From Ruegeria sp. Alg231-54 (lineage in GTDB: Bacteria > Pseudomonadota > Alphaproteobacteria > Rhodobacterales > Rhodobacteraceae), in the NCBI RefSeq assembly GCF_900143525.1, contig NZ_FREZ01000004.1, forward strand, positions 186,001-250,000: 64,000 bases of DNA. The letters are read 5' to 3'. A program made the position numbers and the translations under genes. Under the pieces are notes generated by a model. That model saw only the letters and a program-made list of their open reading frames with translations, searched no databases and had not been told where the DNA came from. This document shows positions 49,568 to 58,276 of this stretch, piece by piece. The first letter of the stretch is position 1. Every line of letters starts with the position of its first letter.

Positions 49568-50077
49568 TCATCGATCGTCACTGTCGCCTTCGTCGCTGTC
49601 GCTCTCATCGCCTTCGTCACTATCGCTCTCATCGCCTTCGTCGCTGTCGCCCTCATCGCCTTCGTCGCTGTCGCCCTCATCGCCTTCGTCGCTGTCGCTC
49701 TCGTCGCCTTCGTCACTATCGCTCTCATCGCCTTCGTCGCTGTCGCCCTCATCACCTTCGTCGCTGTCGCTCTCATCGCCTTCGTCGCTGTCGCTCTCGT
49801 CATCGTCGCGCTCATCGTCGTCCGACTCGTCGTCATCACGTTCGTCATCCTGCGAGACCTGAATTTCTGGTGCGGATACGAGACCATCGCCGTCAAGATC
49901 ACTGCGATTAATGATACCTCTGGCACCACGACGCCCGAACGCCTCTTCCAGCTCCTCAAATGAAAGTTGCCGGTCTCCGTTCGTATCAATAGAGCTGAAA
50001 GTGCGCGACTGAGCCAGCAAGGGACCTGTGGCAACAGCACAAAGTGAAGTGGTCATAAGTAGGTGGGAAAGCTTCAT
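49568..50077 (-). CDS. Exported EF-hand protein with acidic octapeptide repeats
   Basis: A 169-residue protein with a signal peptide (residues 1-23, ending LLAQS). Two EF-hand loops follow: DTNGDRQLSFEE and DLDGDGLVSAPE. The C-terminal half is almost only Asp, Glu, Ser and Gly, with nine tandem DE(S/G)DSDEG units, and ends DSDDR. The net charge is extremely negative, so calcium binding or matrix association outside the cytoplasm is likely. I chose the ATG of MKLSHLL at 50077. The function is unknown. Confidence 0.75.
   Translation of the reverse strand: MKLSHLLMTTSLCAVATGPLLAQSRTFSSIDTNGDRQLSFEELEEAFGRRGARGIINRSDLDGDGLVSAPEIQVSQDDERDDDESDDDERDDDESDSDEGDESDSDEGDEGDSDEGDESDSDEGDESDSDEGDEGDSDEGDEGDSDEGDESDSDEGDESDSDEGDSDDR
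49586..49801 (-). repeat. Nine tandem 24-bp repeats in the EF-hand gene
   Basis: Nine copies of a 24-bp unit encode DE(S/G)DSDEG. Units differ by single bases (Ser/Gly alternation). As multiples of three, copy-number changes would alter length without shifting the frame. Confidence 0.85.
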
Positions 50078-50335
50078 CGGGGTTCTCCATGGCTGTTTGT
50101 GGGTAGTTTGAACCATCTTGCGGAGCGCGACGACAAGCGAACGTCTGACGGATTTTCAGACCATAGTCTGAGCTTGCGAAGCCTAATATTTCCGAAAGCT
50201 GACTTTCGCCAATGTGTAGATATACTGAACATTGGGCTCGAAGCAGACCTTCGCTGCACTCGACGTAAACGACTGCATTGCGGACAAAACGGACCTTCGG
50301 TGAAAGTGGCAAACGGAGGGACGGACTCACGCGCG

Positions 50336-50743
50336 TCATTCTGCGCGCGTTGCGCTGTAATCCCCGTCTGAGACATGCTCCATCCAATCCGCGGTCTTGC
50401 CCTCGACAGACGTCTGCACTGCCAGATGGGTCATCGCGCAGTCTGGCGACGCGCCGTGCCAATGCCGCTCTCCTGGCGCGAACCACACCGTATCGCCAGG
50501 GCGCAACAACTGCACTGGCTGCCCCTCAGACCCAGCCAAGCCCAAGCCCGACAAGACATACAGCGTTTGACCGGCAGGGTGCGTGTGCCAAGCTGTCCGT
50601 GCGCAGGGCTCAAAAGTCACCGTAAGGATCTTGACCGGCGAGGGATCATTCCCTGTCACAACGGAATCAAAGCGGACCGTGCCGGTAAAATACTCATTGC
50701 CGGGAAATTGAGATGGCCGGTCCCCGGCGCGGTGGATTTGCAT
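50336..50743 (-). CDS. Cupin domain-containing protein
   Basis: A 135-residue single-domain cupin. Motif 1 is TAWHTHPAGQTLYVLSG (metal ligands His, His, Gln) and motif 2 is PGDTVWFAPGERHWHGA. AAGGGAG precedes the ATG by 7 bp. Proteins of this kind bind a metal and small molecules and often sit near oxidoreductases. No partner gene is adjacent on the same strand, and the role is unknown. Confidence 0.85.
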   Translation of the reverse strand: MQIHRAGDRPSQFPGNEYFTGTVRFDSVVTGNDPSPVKILTVTFEPCARTAWHTHPAGQTLYVLSGLGLAGSEGQPVQLLRPGDTVWFAPGERHWHGASPDCAMTHLAVQTSVEGKTADWMEHVSDGDYSATRAE

Positions 50744-51350
50744 GATGTGCTCCCTTGTTGCCCTTGGGCACTTAGCAGAGTTCCGAATTCAAACCCAGAG
50801 ACGCGACGGATCAGTGCGGTCATCTGAGCACCAATTTCGGATGTCCACAAAGCGACCGGAACCAGTCATTGGTTTGAACAGGACCTACGTCCGAGTTGGG
50901 GACAAAGCAGCCATTCGCAATTTTACAACGAAAGACCGGTTTGCGCGCATCGCTTCCGAGGCAAAAAGCGGAAGGGCGAAAAGTGTGAATTCGCTGCTTT
51001 GCGGCAAAAAACTCGGGCATTCCTCAAAGCGTACATTGGAAAATTTGAACAAGGAACGTGCTTGTTGAAGAAGAACAGAATTGGCGGGAAGTGCGCGTCG
51101 CCGTGAAAGGGACGAACGATATGAATCGTGATTGACAGTTGTCTGGCTTGCTGATTGCAATATTACTGCACGGCCCCCTGAAATAGGTTCAGAGGCCGAA
51201 ACAACTGGTGCTGCACGACAATGAACAGGCCCAAAGCGCGCATTGGTTGCGCGGGCTACGAAAGTGTCACCCGTGGTCGGGTTTACCTAAGCGACGACGC
51301 GCCCCACCAACAAGCCTGTCGAAGGTCTGGCCGCATCAGGGGATAAGCGA
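50744..51350. other. Non-coding stretch of about 600 bp
   Basis: No supportable gene. One part (near 50897) resembles the dispersed GGGGACAAAGCAGCC repeat type. The short frames on both strands lack start signals and coding character. It may contain remains of decayed genes. Confidence 0.5.
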
Positions 51351-51725
51351 TCAACTTGTCCGTTGCTTGTAATAGGTGTCCTTGTGGACAATCAGCCCAT
51401 CACGGTAGGTCAGTATGTCGACGCTCAGAAACTCTTCTTTCGAACCATCCTTATGCGTCGCGGTGCGGCGGTATTCGCAGTAGGCTTTGTTGCCCGAGAT
51501 CGCGCAGTCCATGGTTTCCCAATGCACGTTTTCGACTTTTTCGAACAGCGCAGAAAATGCACTGCGGATCTTTTCGGCGCCTTCCAGCCGCATGCCATGT
51601 TCGTCCGGGCCGACGGCGTGGTCAAATGTGGCGTCGTCTGCGAGATGCTTCATCACTGAATCGATGTCGTTAGCGTTAAACGCGTCGCCGACAGCGTCGA
51701 CGAGGGCTCGGGTCAAAGCGGTCAT
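51351..51725 (-). CDS. SnoaL/NTF2-like family protein
   Basis: A 124-residue NTF2-fold protein (MTALTRALVDAVGDAFNAND, DDATFDHAVGPDEHGMRLEG, then KEEFLSVDILTYRDGLI). Family members include isomerases, hydrolases and binding proteins. The ATG at 51725 has AAAGGA upstream and overlaps the stop of the alpha/beta hydrolase gene by ATGA. It is the fifth and last gene of the flavin monooxygenase operon, and may process a pathway intermediate. Confidence 0.82.
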   Translation of the reverse strand: MTALTRALVDAVGDAFNANDIDSVMKHLADDATFDHAVGPDEHGMRLEGAEKIRSAFSALFEKVENVHWETMDCAISGNKAYCEYRRTATHKDGSKEEFLSVDILTYRDGLIVHKDTYYKQRTS

Positions 51726-52618
51726 GATTGCGGTCCTTTTCCATGAAGCATATCGCAAGTGTGTTTGAAGAACGGGCTTGCCTGGTCGACAAGCACGTTC
51801 AATTCGTCAAAGTGATCGGCGTCCGGGACGATGTAGAGGCCGACCTTGCGGTCCGCCGTCCCAAATTTTTCGACATACATCCGTGCCTGCCGGTGGAATT
51901 CATCCGTTTCCGCGCCACCAACAACGACCAGCTGCGGTGCATTTGTAACCGGAGGATGGTTGGTCATCGGGCTTTCGGCCTCGGCCTCTTCCGGAGTCAA
52001 CCGGATGCCGGAGTTGAGCGCCTCAGTCAGACGCACCGGTTCGAGGTAGCTGAGCGGTGAAACCGGGATGCCGGATTTGATCAGGTCTGCTGGAAGATCC
52101 GCTCTGAAAGCAGGCCAATTGGTCGCCATCATCATCTGGGTGATATGGCCGCCAGCCGAGTGGCCCATCACAGTGATACGGTCTGGATTGATGCCCAAAT
52201 CGCGCGCGTTGCGCCAGATAAAGGCCATCGCTTCGCGGATTTCTTCGGAAATTCGCGTGATGGTTACCGATGGGCACAGGTCATAGCCAATGACAACAAT
52301 ATTGAACCCCGACGCGACAAAGGGCGGTGCAATGAAGCTGTAGACCGATTTGTCGCCGCGCTGCCAGTAGCCGCCATGCACATAAACCAGCGTCGGCGCA
52401 TCCGCATCCTGACAACGGAAGACATCCAGCTTTTGTTTCTCGCCTTCTCCATAACGGATATCGAGGCTGCAATCGGTAGAGGCGCGCGCCGACTCGCTGT
52501 TGCTGCTCCAACTCGGAATGACAGTTACTTCATAGTCCGGTCGTCCGGCCCGCAGGTTGTATTGTGCGTCGAATTCATCAGCGCTGAAGCGGGTGTGATA
52601 GGTCAGGTGATCGCTCAT
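51722..52618 (-). CDS. Alpha/beta hydrolase (kynurenine formamidase/carboxylesterase-like)
   Basis: A 298-residue alpha/beta hydrolase with the oxyanion motif YVHGGYWQRGD, the nucleophile elbow MGHSAGGH and a late DADHFDEL holding the catalytic His. The HGGYW form is typical of kynurenine formamidase-like and hormone-sensitive-lipase-type enzymes that cleave amides or esters. It starts at 52618 within an ATGA overlap with the flavin reductase gene. In this operon it probably hydrolyses an ester or amide made by the monooxygenase. Confidence 0.85.
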   Translation of the reverse strand: MSDHLTYHTRFSADEFDAQYNLRAGRPDYEVTVIPSWSSNSESARASTDCSLDIRYGEGEKQKLDVFRCQDADAPTLVYVHGGYWQRGDKSVYSFIAPPFVASGFNIVVIGYDLCPSVTITRISEEIREAMAFIWRNARDLGINPDRITVMGHSAGGHITQMMMATNWPAFRADLPADLIKSGIPVSPLSYLEPVRLTEALNSGIRLTPEEAEAESPMTNHPPVTNAPQLVVVGGAETDEFHRQARMYVEKFGTADRKVGLYIVPDADHFDELNVLVDQASPFFKHTCDMLHGKGPQS

Positions 52619-53100
52619 GACGAAACCTCTGATTGAGGGGCGGAAAAGAACGCACCGCAGCAATAGACAAGTGGGGGAACGGGCACATAGATGTAGTTGA
52701 CCACACGGCCCAGGAGAATTTGATGATCATCTGCGTCGACCCTGCTGTGTACCGTACATTCCAATTGCGCCGAGGCACCGGGAATCAAAGGCGTTGCGGC
52801 TCCGGCGATCCAATCCGTATCGGTAAACCTGTTTTCGACATCGCTTGCAAAGTGCATCGCAAGGTCTTTCTGCTCGGCCGATAGGATATTGACCGCAAAA
52901 TGATCCGATTGCGACAGCGTTGGGAAGACCCGGCCTGACTTTGCAACACAAACCGAAATCACCGGCGGCTCTAACGAGACCGAGGTGAACGAATTGGCGG
53001 TCAGGCCCCACGGCTCTTTGTCCGCGTCATAGGTGGCTACGATGGTAACACCCGTCGGAAAGACGCCAAGTGCGCGGCGATAGTCTCGAACGTCCATCAT
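52615..53100 (-). CDS. Flavin reductase family protein
   Basis: A 161-residue flavin reductase-like FMN-binding split-barrel protein (DYRRALGVFPTGVTIVATYD, GLTANSFTSVSLEPPVISVC, then FAVNILSAEQKDLAMHF). It probably supplies reduced FMN to the luciferase-like monooxygenase of the same operon. The ATG at 53100 overlaps the GST stop by ATGA. Confidence 0.9.
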   Translation of the reverse strand: MMDVRDYRRALGVFPTGVTIVATYDADKEPWGLTANSFTSVSLEPPVISVCVAKSGRVFPTLSQSDHFAVNILSAEQKDLAMHFASDVENRFTDTDWIAGAATPLIPGASAQLECTVHSRVDADDHQILLGRVVNYIYVPVPPLVYCCGAFFSAPQSEVSS

Positions 53101-53774
53101 AGCACCCCTTCGCTGGCACAGGCTTTTTCCAGCGCAGCCCATTCGTCGGGGTTGGTCCCGAAATGACGCATGACGTGATCCCTATACGCGGGACGTTCGG
53201 CCAGCCGCTGATACCAGGCCTTGACATTCGGCAAGGGCGGGCGGTCGACCTCGACGTTGAAATAGCGATAGGCCACACACCCCAAGGGAATATCCGCCAT
53301 GGTAAAGCTGTCGCCGCAGACATAGGCTTTGTCCTCAAGGTGATGGTCCAAAAGGGTCAGGGCGTCATGGGCTTCATCGCGAAGCTTGGCGATCTTTTCC
53401 GGGTCACGCTGGTCGGGTTGGGTGCGTACAGTGGCGAAGAACAGGTAAATGACCGGCCCAAAGGCGCGGCTTGCCGACCACTCCATCCACTGATCCGCAA
53501 CCGCGCGGGTCTGAATGTCGGCAGGACTGAGCGTTCCTGCCCCGTACCGGTCACAGAGATAGCGCACGATGGCGAGGCTTTCCCACAGCGCAAAATCCCC
53601 ATCGCGGATCGCAGGGATCATCCTGTTGGGATTGATCTGCGCATACATCTCGGTGTCGAGCTTGCCAAAGCTGCCCCCGGCAAGTTGCAGCGTGTAGTCC
53701 AACCCCAGCTCATTCGCTGTCCAGATCACCGGAATGACATTCGATGAATAGGGGCGCCCCCAAATCTCAAGCAT
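53097..53774 (-). CDS. Glutathione S-transferase family protein
   Basis: A 225-residue GST with the thioredoxin-fold N-terminus (LEIWGRPYSSNVIPVIWTAN, then NRMIPAIRDGDFALWESLAI containing the cis-Pro and ES glutathione site) and a helical C-terminal domain. The ATG at 53774 overlaps the end of the luciferase-like gene by 8 bp. It may conjugate or cleave a thioether or halide in the substrate pathway. Confidence 0.9.
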   Translation of the reverse strand: MLEIWGRPYSSNVIPVIWTANELGLDYTLQLAGGSFGKLDTEMYAQINPNRMIPAIRDGDFALWESLAIVRYLCDRYGAGTLSPADIQTRAVADQWMEWSASRAFGPVIYLFFATVRTQPDQRDPEKIAKLRDEAHDALTLLDHHLEDKAYVCGDSFTMADIPLGCVAYRYFNVEVDRPPLPNVKAWYQRLAERPAYRDHVMRHFGTNPDEWAALEKACASEGVL

Positions 53775-54957
53775 GCTCCAGCATCCTTTTCTGAGCGATG
53801 GACTGCGTGCCGAACTTGGGATTGACATGCTCAAACAGACGATGCCAGCTGGCCAGAATTTTCTCGTAAGGCACACCGGTGTATTGCTGCATAAGCATGA
53901 GGTGATCGAGCCCGATGGTTTCCTGCCGTTCCGCAAAGCGATCCGCGACATATTCGGCGTCGCCCACCACGATGATCCCGCGCTTGTTAAGGAAGTCGAA
54001 CCAATCCATGTCCTCATCTTCGGGGGTCATTTCTTCGCCGACGTCCAGATAGCCGCGCTTGGTCCATTCCCCTTTGGGACGTGACCCGCCGAGGAATTCG
54101 TAATAGGCATTGATCGGGCCACGGATTGTGTTCACCGCTTCTTCCATGCTTTCACCGACGTAAAAAGCCGTGCAGACACCGACACCTTCGCCAAGCTTTA
54201 CCTCGCGCCCTTCGCGTTGCGACAAGGCCTGGCGGTAGGGCTCCCAACAGGCCAGCGTTGCCTTGGGGCCAGCTGCCATCGAGATCACACCCCAACCGCG
54301 CTCTCCGGCCAGTTTGAACGTGGGCGGTGCATTCGACATCAGCCAGACCGGTGGATGAGGGTTGGAATAGGGGCGTGGATGCACATACATCGCTTTGTAT
54401 TCGCCATCTTCATCGTGATAACGCGGGTCCAGAGGGTCAAAAAACCGGTTGCTCTCTTTCCAGCCGGGAACCGGGAACTGGTAGAACTCACCGTGATGGG
54501 TGAAGGCCTCATTGGTCCAGGCTTTCAGGATGATCTCCAGACTCTCCTGATACAGCCGCATGACCTTGGCATTGTCGCGCCGGTCCGCGTCCTTATTGAA
54601 CTGGATGGTCGAGCGTTCATTGATGCCTTTGGCGACGCCGAAATCAAACCGGCCTTGGGTCATGTTATCAAGCATCGCGGCATCTTCAGCCACGCGCAGG
54701 GGGTGCCAATCGGGCAGGATGATGGGGGCTGTTCCGACCCGGAGTTTTTTGCAATGCGCAGCTACGTGAGTCCCCATCTGGATCGGGTTGGGCGGCGCAT
54801 TCATGTAACCGTTATGGGCAAAATGATGCTCGGTGAACCAAGCAGTTGTGAAACCTGCCTGCTCGGCCAGCGAACACTGTTCGAGGATCATTTCCAGCGT
54901 GCGCGCCCAGGGAATCGTCTCACCAGGGCTAAAATTGGCAATCAAATCAAAGCGCAT
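53767..54957 (-). CDS. LLM class flavin-dependent monooxygenase
   Basis: A 396-residue bacterial luciferase-like protein: WFTEHHFAHNGYMNAPPNP near residue 41, VGTAPIILPDWHPLRVAEDAA and GRFDFGVAKG. It would use FMNH2 from the adjacent flavin reductase and O2. It is the first gene of a five-gene operon (monooxygenase, GST, flavin reductase, hydrolase, NTF2-like) in which every junction overlaps. GGGAG precedes the ATG. The substrate is unknown. Confidence 0.9.
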   Translation of the reverse strand: MRFDLIANFSPGETIPWARTLEMILEQCSLAEQAGFTTAWFTEHHFAHNGYMNAPPNPIQMGTHVAAHCKKLRVGTAPIILPDWHPLRVAEDAAMLDNMTQGRFDFGVAKGINERSTIQFNKDADRRDNAKVMRLYQESLEIILKAWTNEAFTHHGEFYQFPVPGWKESNRFFDPLDPRYHDEDGEYKAMYVHPRPYSNPHPPVWLMSNAPPTFKLAGERGWGVISMAAGPKATLACWEPYRQALSQREGREVKLGEGVGVCTAFYVGESMEEAVNTIRGPINAYYEFLGGSRPKGEWTKRGYLDVGEEMTPEDEDMDWFDFLNKRGIIVVGDAEYVADRFAERQETIGLDHLMLMQQYTGVPYEKILASWHRLFEHVNPKFGTQSIAQKRMLEHA

Positions 54958-54983
54958 AACGTTCTCCCGGCCGGTAGAAGATC

Positions 54984-55038
54984 AGTTGATTTTTCATCTC
55001 AATTTCAACTAAGTTGATTTACGCTCGAAAAGTCAACT
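54984..55038. promoter_or_regulatory. Symmetric four-half-site operator between monooxygenase operon and XRE-cupin gene
   Basis: Half-sites AGTTGA (54984-54989), TCAACT (55005-55010), AGTTGA (55012-55017) and TCAACT (55033-55038) are arranged as a perfect dyad about 55011. The inner pair forms a 13-bp palindrome, and each outer site starts 21 bp, two helical turns, from its inner neighbour. This placement suggests cooperative binding of the divergent XRE-cupin regulator. Confidence 0.7.
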
Positions 55039-55059
55039 GAAATCATTTATTCTGAAGTC

Positions 55060-55677
55060 ATGAAAAATGACGTGTCTCAGACCGACGCCCAAAGGCTCGG
55101 AAGTGAAATTCGCGAAGTGCGCAAAGCACGTGGGCTGACCCTACAGCACTTGTCCGAAGAGGTGTCGTGTTCCAAAGCCTATCTCAGCCGGATTGAGCTT
55201 GGGACAGCTAAGGTGTCGGACGACCTGCTTGGCGAAATCAGCGATGCGCTTGCGGTTGACCCGGGCTGGTTCTTTCCCAAACAGGAGGGCGACGGACCGC
55301 TGGAGCGAAAGCACGTCGTGCGCCGCGAGAACCGTAGGGCGCTGTCCGCGATGTATACGCGCTCAACTGATGAATTGGGCTTTGAGGACGAATTGCTTTC
55401 AAGCTCCTTGTCCGGCCATTGTTACTTGATCCTATCACGGTTCCGCCCCGGCGCAGGAGAACCACCCGAGCCACTGGAAGGGTATTCATTTGAAGGTGAA
55501 CAACATGCCATCGTCCTTAGCGGCGAAGTTGAGCTACGTCTCGGGAGCGAAGTCATTTCATTGCGTGAAGGAGACAGCTTTTCCTATCCATCCATGATCG
55601 CCCACCGCTTTCGCAACAAGACTGAGAAAGAAGCCACAATGGTCTGGGCGATGTCGCCGATCCGTATCACGTGGTGA
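55060..55677 (+). CDS. XRE family regulator with C-terminal cupin domain
   Basis: A 205-residue regulator with an N-terminal XRE helix-turn-helix (LGSEIREVRKARGLTLQHLS, then SCSKAYLSRIELG, residues 13-48) and a C-terminal cupin (EGEQHAIVLSGEVELRLG, then REGDSFSYPSMIAHRF). Such proteins sense a small molecule with the cupin. It is divergent from the monooxygenase operon and separated by the symmetric operator, so it is the likely regulator of both. Confidence 0.92.
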   Translation: MKNDVSQTDAQRLGSEIREVRKARGLTLQHLSEEVSCSKAYLSRIELGTAKVSDDLLGEISDALAVDPGWFFPKQEGDGPLERKHVVRRENRRALSAMYTRSTDELGFEDELLSSSLSGHCYLILSRFRPGAGEPPEPLEGYSFEGEQHAIVLSGEVELRLGSEVISLREGDSFSYPSMIAHRFRNKTEKEATMVWAMSPIRITW

Positions 55678-56239
55678 CTGTTGGTCTGCTATTGCAAATG
55701 CATGAAGTGCTTTTGTGTGTGGCAGATTGAAAACGACCCCGTTATTTCCTTTTCCGTTTTGACAGTGTTGCTTGTAATACAATGCTACAAAAAACTGCGG
55801 CGCTGTCTAACATTCTGATCTGGCAAGACAGATTCACGACGAGACAGTTGTTTGGTTGGTAGAAAAAGATAACCCATTTTTTGCACAACCTCTGCTTCTC
55901 TAAAAAACTCGGACTACGCGTGCGCAACGAAAGTCTGGTTTGGCGGGCCGCAATACAGCGTTGGAGCGTCCAAATGAACGGTGGGAGCGGGCCAGAATTG
56001 ACAGTTTGGCAGACTTTTCAAAGTCCTCTTCCTGCAAGGAGCTGACCTTAGGGACACATGCAGCATCGGTAAGTTTGGGCTCGTTGCAGACGTTCGTCGA
56101 AATTTCGGGAAGGACCGCATCGCGGACGAAGCTGCCCTTTGTGGTGTTATTCAAGCCTTAGCCAGCAATTCACATTCAAATTTATCCCCACAATGGATTT
56201 TCCTCCTGATAGCATGAGGCCGAAATGGAGGGCTGATCA
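55678..56239. other. Non-coding stretch of about 560 bp
   Basis: No supportable gene. It contains one clear member of the dispersed repeat (56121-56141, GCGGACGAAGCTGCC within it). Several short minus-strand frames lack start signals. The promoter of the amidohydrolase is presumably near 56170-56220 but is not obvious. Confidence 0.5.
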
Positions 56240-58111
56240 ATGCGGACTGGGTTTTTTTCATGCGTGTTTTGGGTGATGGCGTCGTTGGCAAGCGCACAGA
56301 CTTACGACGTCGTCATTCTGAATGGGCGGGTTATGGACCCGGAAACAAACTTTGACGCTGTCACCAACGTAGGAATTTCTGGCGGGTGGATCGCTGAGAT
56401 TACGGACCAACCTATCGAAGGCGATGAGACGATTGATGCAACCGGTCACATTGTTTCCCCAGGCTTCATTGACACACAGCACCACGGGCACGGCAATCTG
56501 TTTGGCGTTAGGTTAAGCCTAAGGGACGGCGTAACCACGCCGATGGATTTAGAGTACGGCAACATAAATTCGGCGGAGTGGTACGCTGAGCGCGAGGGTA
56601 AATGGCCCGTAAATTTCGCCGCAGCAGCGTCTCATGAATTGCAGCGCATGCGTGTATTGGACGGGTTGGTTTTCGAAGAGGGCTTTGATGCCGAGGGCGG
56701 ATTACTTGCTCGCGGTGACAGCTACAATGAGAACGGCATCCCGGATTGGGCTGAAACTGTTCCGACAATCGATCAACTCAACGACATAATGGCTGGTATA
56801 GATGAAGAGCTTCGCGCTGGCGCGCTGACTGCGGCTTCCACGATGGGGTACATGGCTGTTGGTGCGACGACGCTTGAAGTTTTTAACCTCCAAAAAGCCG
56901 CAGCGAACTACGATCGTCCGAGCAGCTTCCACGTTCGGCTTTTGGGGAACAATGCGCCGCCATACGAGGGAAACCTTGGAAATCTAGAGCAGATGGCGAA
57001 TGCTGCCGCCTTGGGCGCTCCAATGCTCATTAGTCACAACAATAACGTAGGCTGGTGGGAAATCGAAGAGCGTGCTCAAGGTATGCGCGAGCAAGGGATG
57101 AACGTTTGGTCCGAATATTACCCTTACACTTGCGGATCAACGACCATCGGATCTGAGTTCCTCAAACCAGAAGGGTTGGCACTCTTGGGGTGGGGATATG
57201 ATCAGATGCTCAACCCGCGCACCGGTGAGTTCATGTCTGAGGAAGAGTACCAGAAGATCGTGGCTGAAGACCCAGCCTTCGTCATCATCGCTTGTATTCC
57301 AGAACGGGAGGAGTGGCTCCCTTTGTGGCTCCGAGTTCCACATATGACGGTCGCGGGCGACCAGATGCCCCCGACTGACGAAAATGGACGAATACTGACA
57401 GGCGAAGACCCTTTCGAAGCCTATGTAGGACATCCACGCACCGCCGGAAGCCACGCTGCGACGCTACGCCTTGCTCGTGAAAACGGTGTGCCGTGGATGC
57501 AGATGATCGCTTCAAATAGCTATTGGGCCGCAAAACACTTAGGCGATACTGGACTGCGTGCAATGCAGGTGCGAGGCAGGATGCAGGAAGGCATGGTGGC
57601 GGACATCACGATCTTCGATCCCGAGACTGTGACCGACAATGCTACATATCAAACCGGTTTCAACGGGCTCCCTTCAACAGGTATTCCATATGTCCTCGTC
57701 AATGGCGCAATAGTTGTCAGCAACAGCGAACTGGTGGACGGAGTGTTGGCCGGTCAACCAATTCGATATCCTGTAGAGGACAAAGGACGCTGGGTTCCCC
57801 TCGAAAAGACCAGCTATCTCGACAATCTTCTTGGCGGAGAAATTCCCGGCGCGGTGCAAGATTATGGAACGGACCCAGAAGAACTGCGTGGCCAAAGCGG
57901 TGGAGAAGACGATGCCCGGTTGAATGCACCACAGGAAACGAAGCCGACCCGGACAGCTTCGGCTGATTGGTTCAAAACCTATCCCAGTGAAAATGAACTC
58001 GGTGTTGTGATGTGCCCAATTCACGGCGTGTTGGAGGATCGTCGATTGGTTCAGAGGGAATGGTCAGGCCGTATGATGACAGCCGCCAATTATGACCCGC
58101 TGGCAAACTAA
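56240..58111 (+). CDS. Exported amidohydrolase family protein (D-aminoacylase-like)
   Basis: A 623-residue metal-dependent hydrolase with a signal peptide (residues 1-19, ending ASLASA). Typical features are VVILNGRVMDPETNFDAV, GHIVSPGFIDTQHHGHGN (the first metal-binding His cluster), the ISHNNNVGWWEIE region and the C-terminal GRMQEGMVADITIFDPETV strand. It is longer than usual D-aminoacylases by about 80 C-terminal residues. GGAGGG precedes the ATG. It is probably a periplasmic amidase or N-acyl hydrolase; the substrate is unknown and no operon partner is visible. Confidence 0.85.
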   Translation: MRTGFFSCVFWVMASLASAQTYDVVILNGRVMDPETNFDAVTNVGISGGWIAEITDQPIEGDETIDATGHIVSPGFIDTQHHGHGNLFGVRLSLRDGVTTPMDLEYGNINSAEWYAEREGKWPVNFAAAASHELQRMRVLDGLVFEEGFDAEGGLLARGDSYNENGIPDWAETVPTIDQLNDIMAGIDEELRAGALTAASTMGYMAVGATTLEVFNLQKAAANYDRPSSFHVRLLGNNAPPYEGNLGNLEQMANAAALGAPMLISHNNNVGWWEIEERAQGMREQGMNVWSEYYPYTCGSTTIGSEFLKPEGLALLGWGYDQMLNPRTGEFMSEEEYQKIVAEDPAFVIIACIPEREEWLPLWLRVPHMTVAGDQMPPTDENGRILTGEDPFEAYVGHPRTAGSHAATLRLARENGVPWMQMIASNSYWAAKHLGDTGLRAMQVRGRMQEGMVADITIFDPETVTDNATYQTGFNGLPSTGIPYVLVNGAIVVSNSELVDGVLAGQPIRYPVEDKGRWVPLEKTSYLDNLLGGEIPGAVQDYGTDPEELRGQSGGEDDARLNAPQETKPTRTASADWFKTYPSENELGVVMCPIHGVLEDRRLVQREWSGRMMTAANYDPLAN

Positions 58112-58276
58112 TGACTTGAAATAGTTGAACCGCCTGTTGCGTTAAAGTTGTGGTTTTGAATGCCCGCTTTAGGCTCTGAGCGGTCGTTCGCTGCGCAGTG
58201 CATCAATGACCGCCGAGCGGACAAAGCTGCCGTTTGTTGCCCTACGACCAACGTCGGCTTTCCGGTCATGGAAGGC

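Noticed and set aside
49573..49820. Regular repeats that could suggest a CRISPR array
   Set aside because: The units are contiguous without unique spacers and encode acidic octapeptides in frame with a signal-peptide protein.
50885..51160. Short frames on both strands in the 50.7-51.3 kb gap
   Set aside because: Overlapping frames with no ribosome-binding sites or family features; the sequence looks like decayed intergenic DNA.
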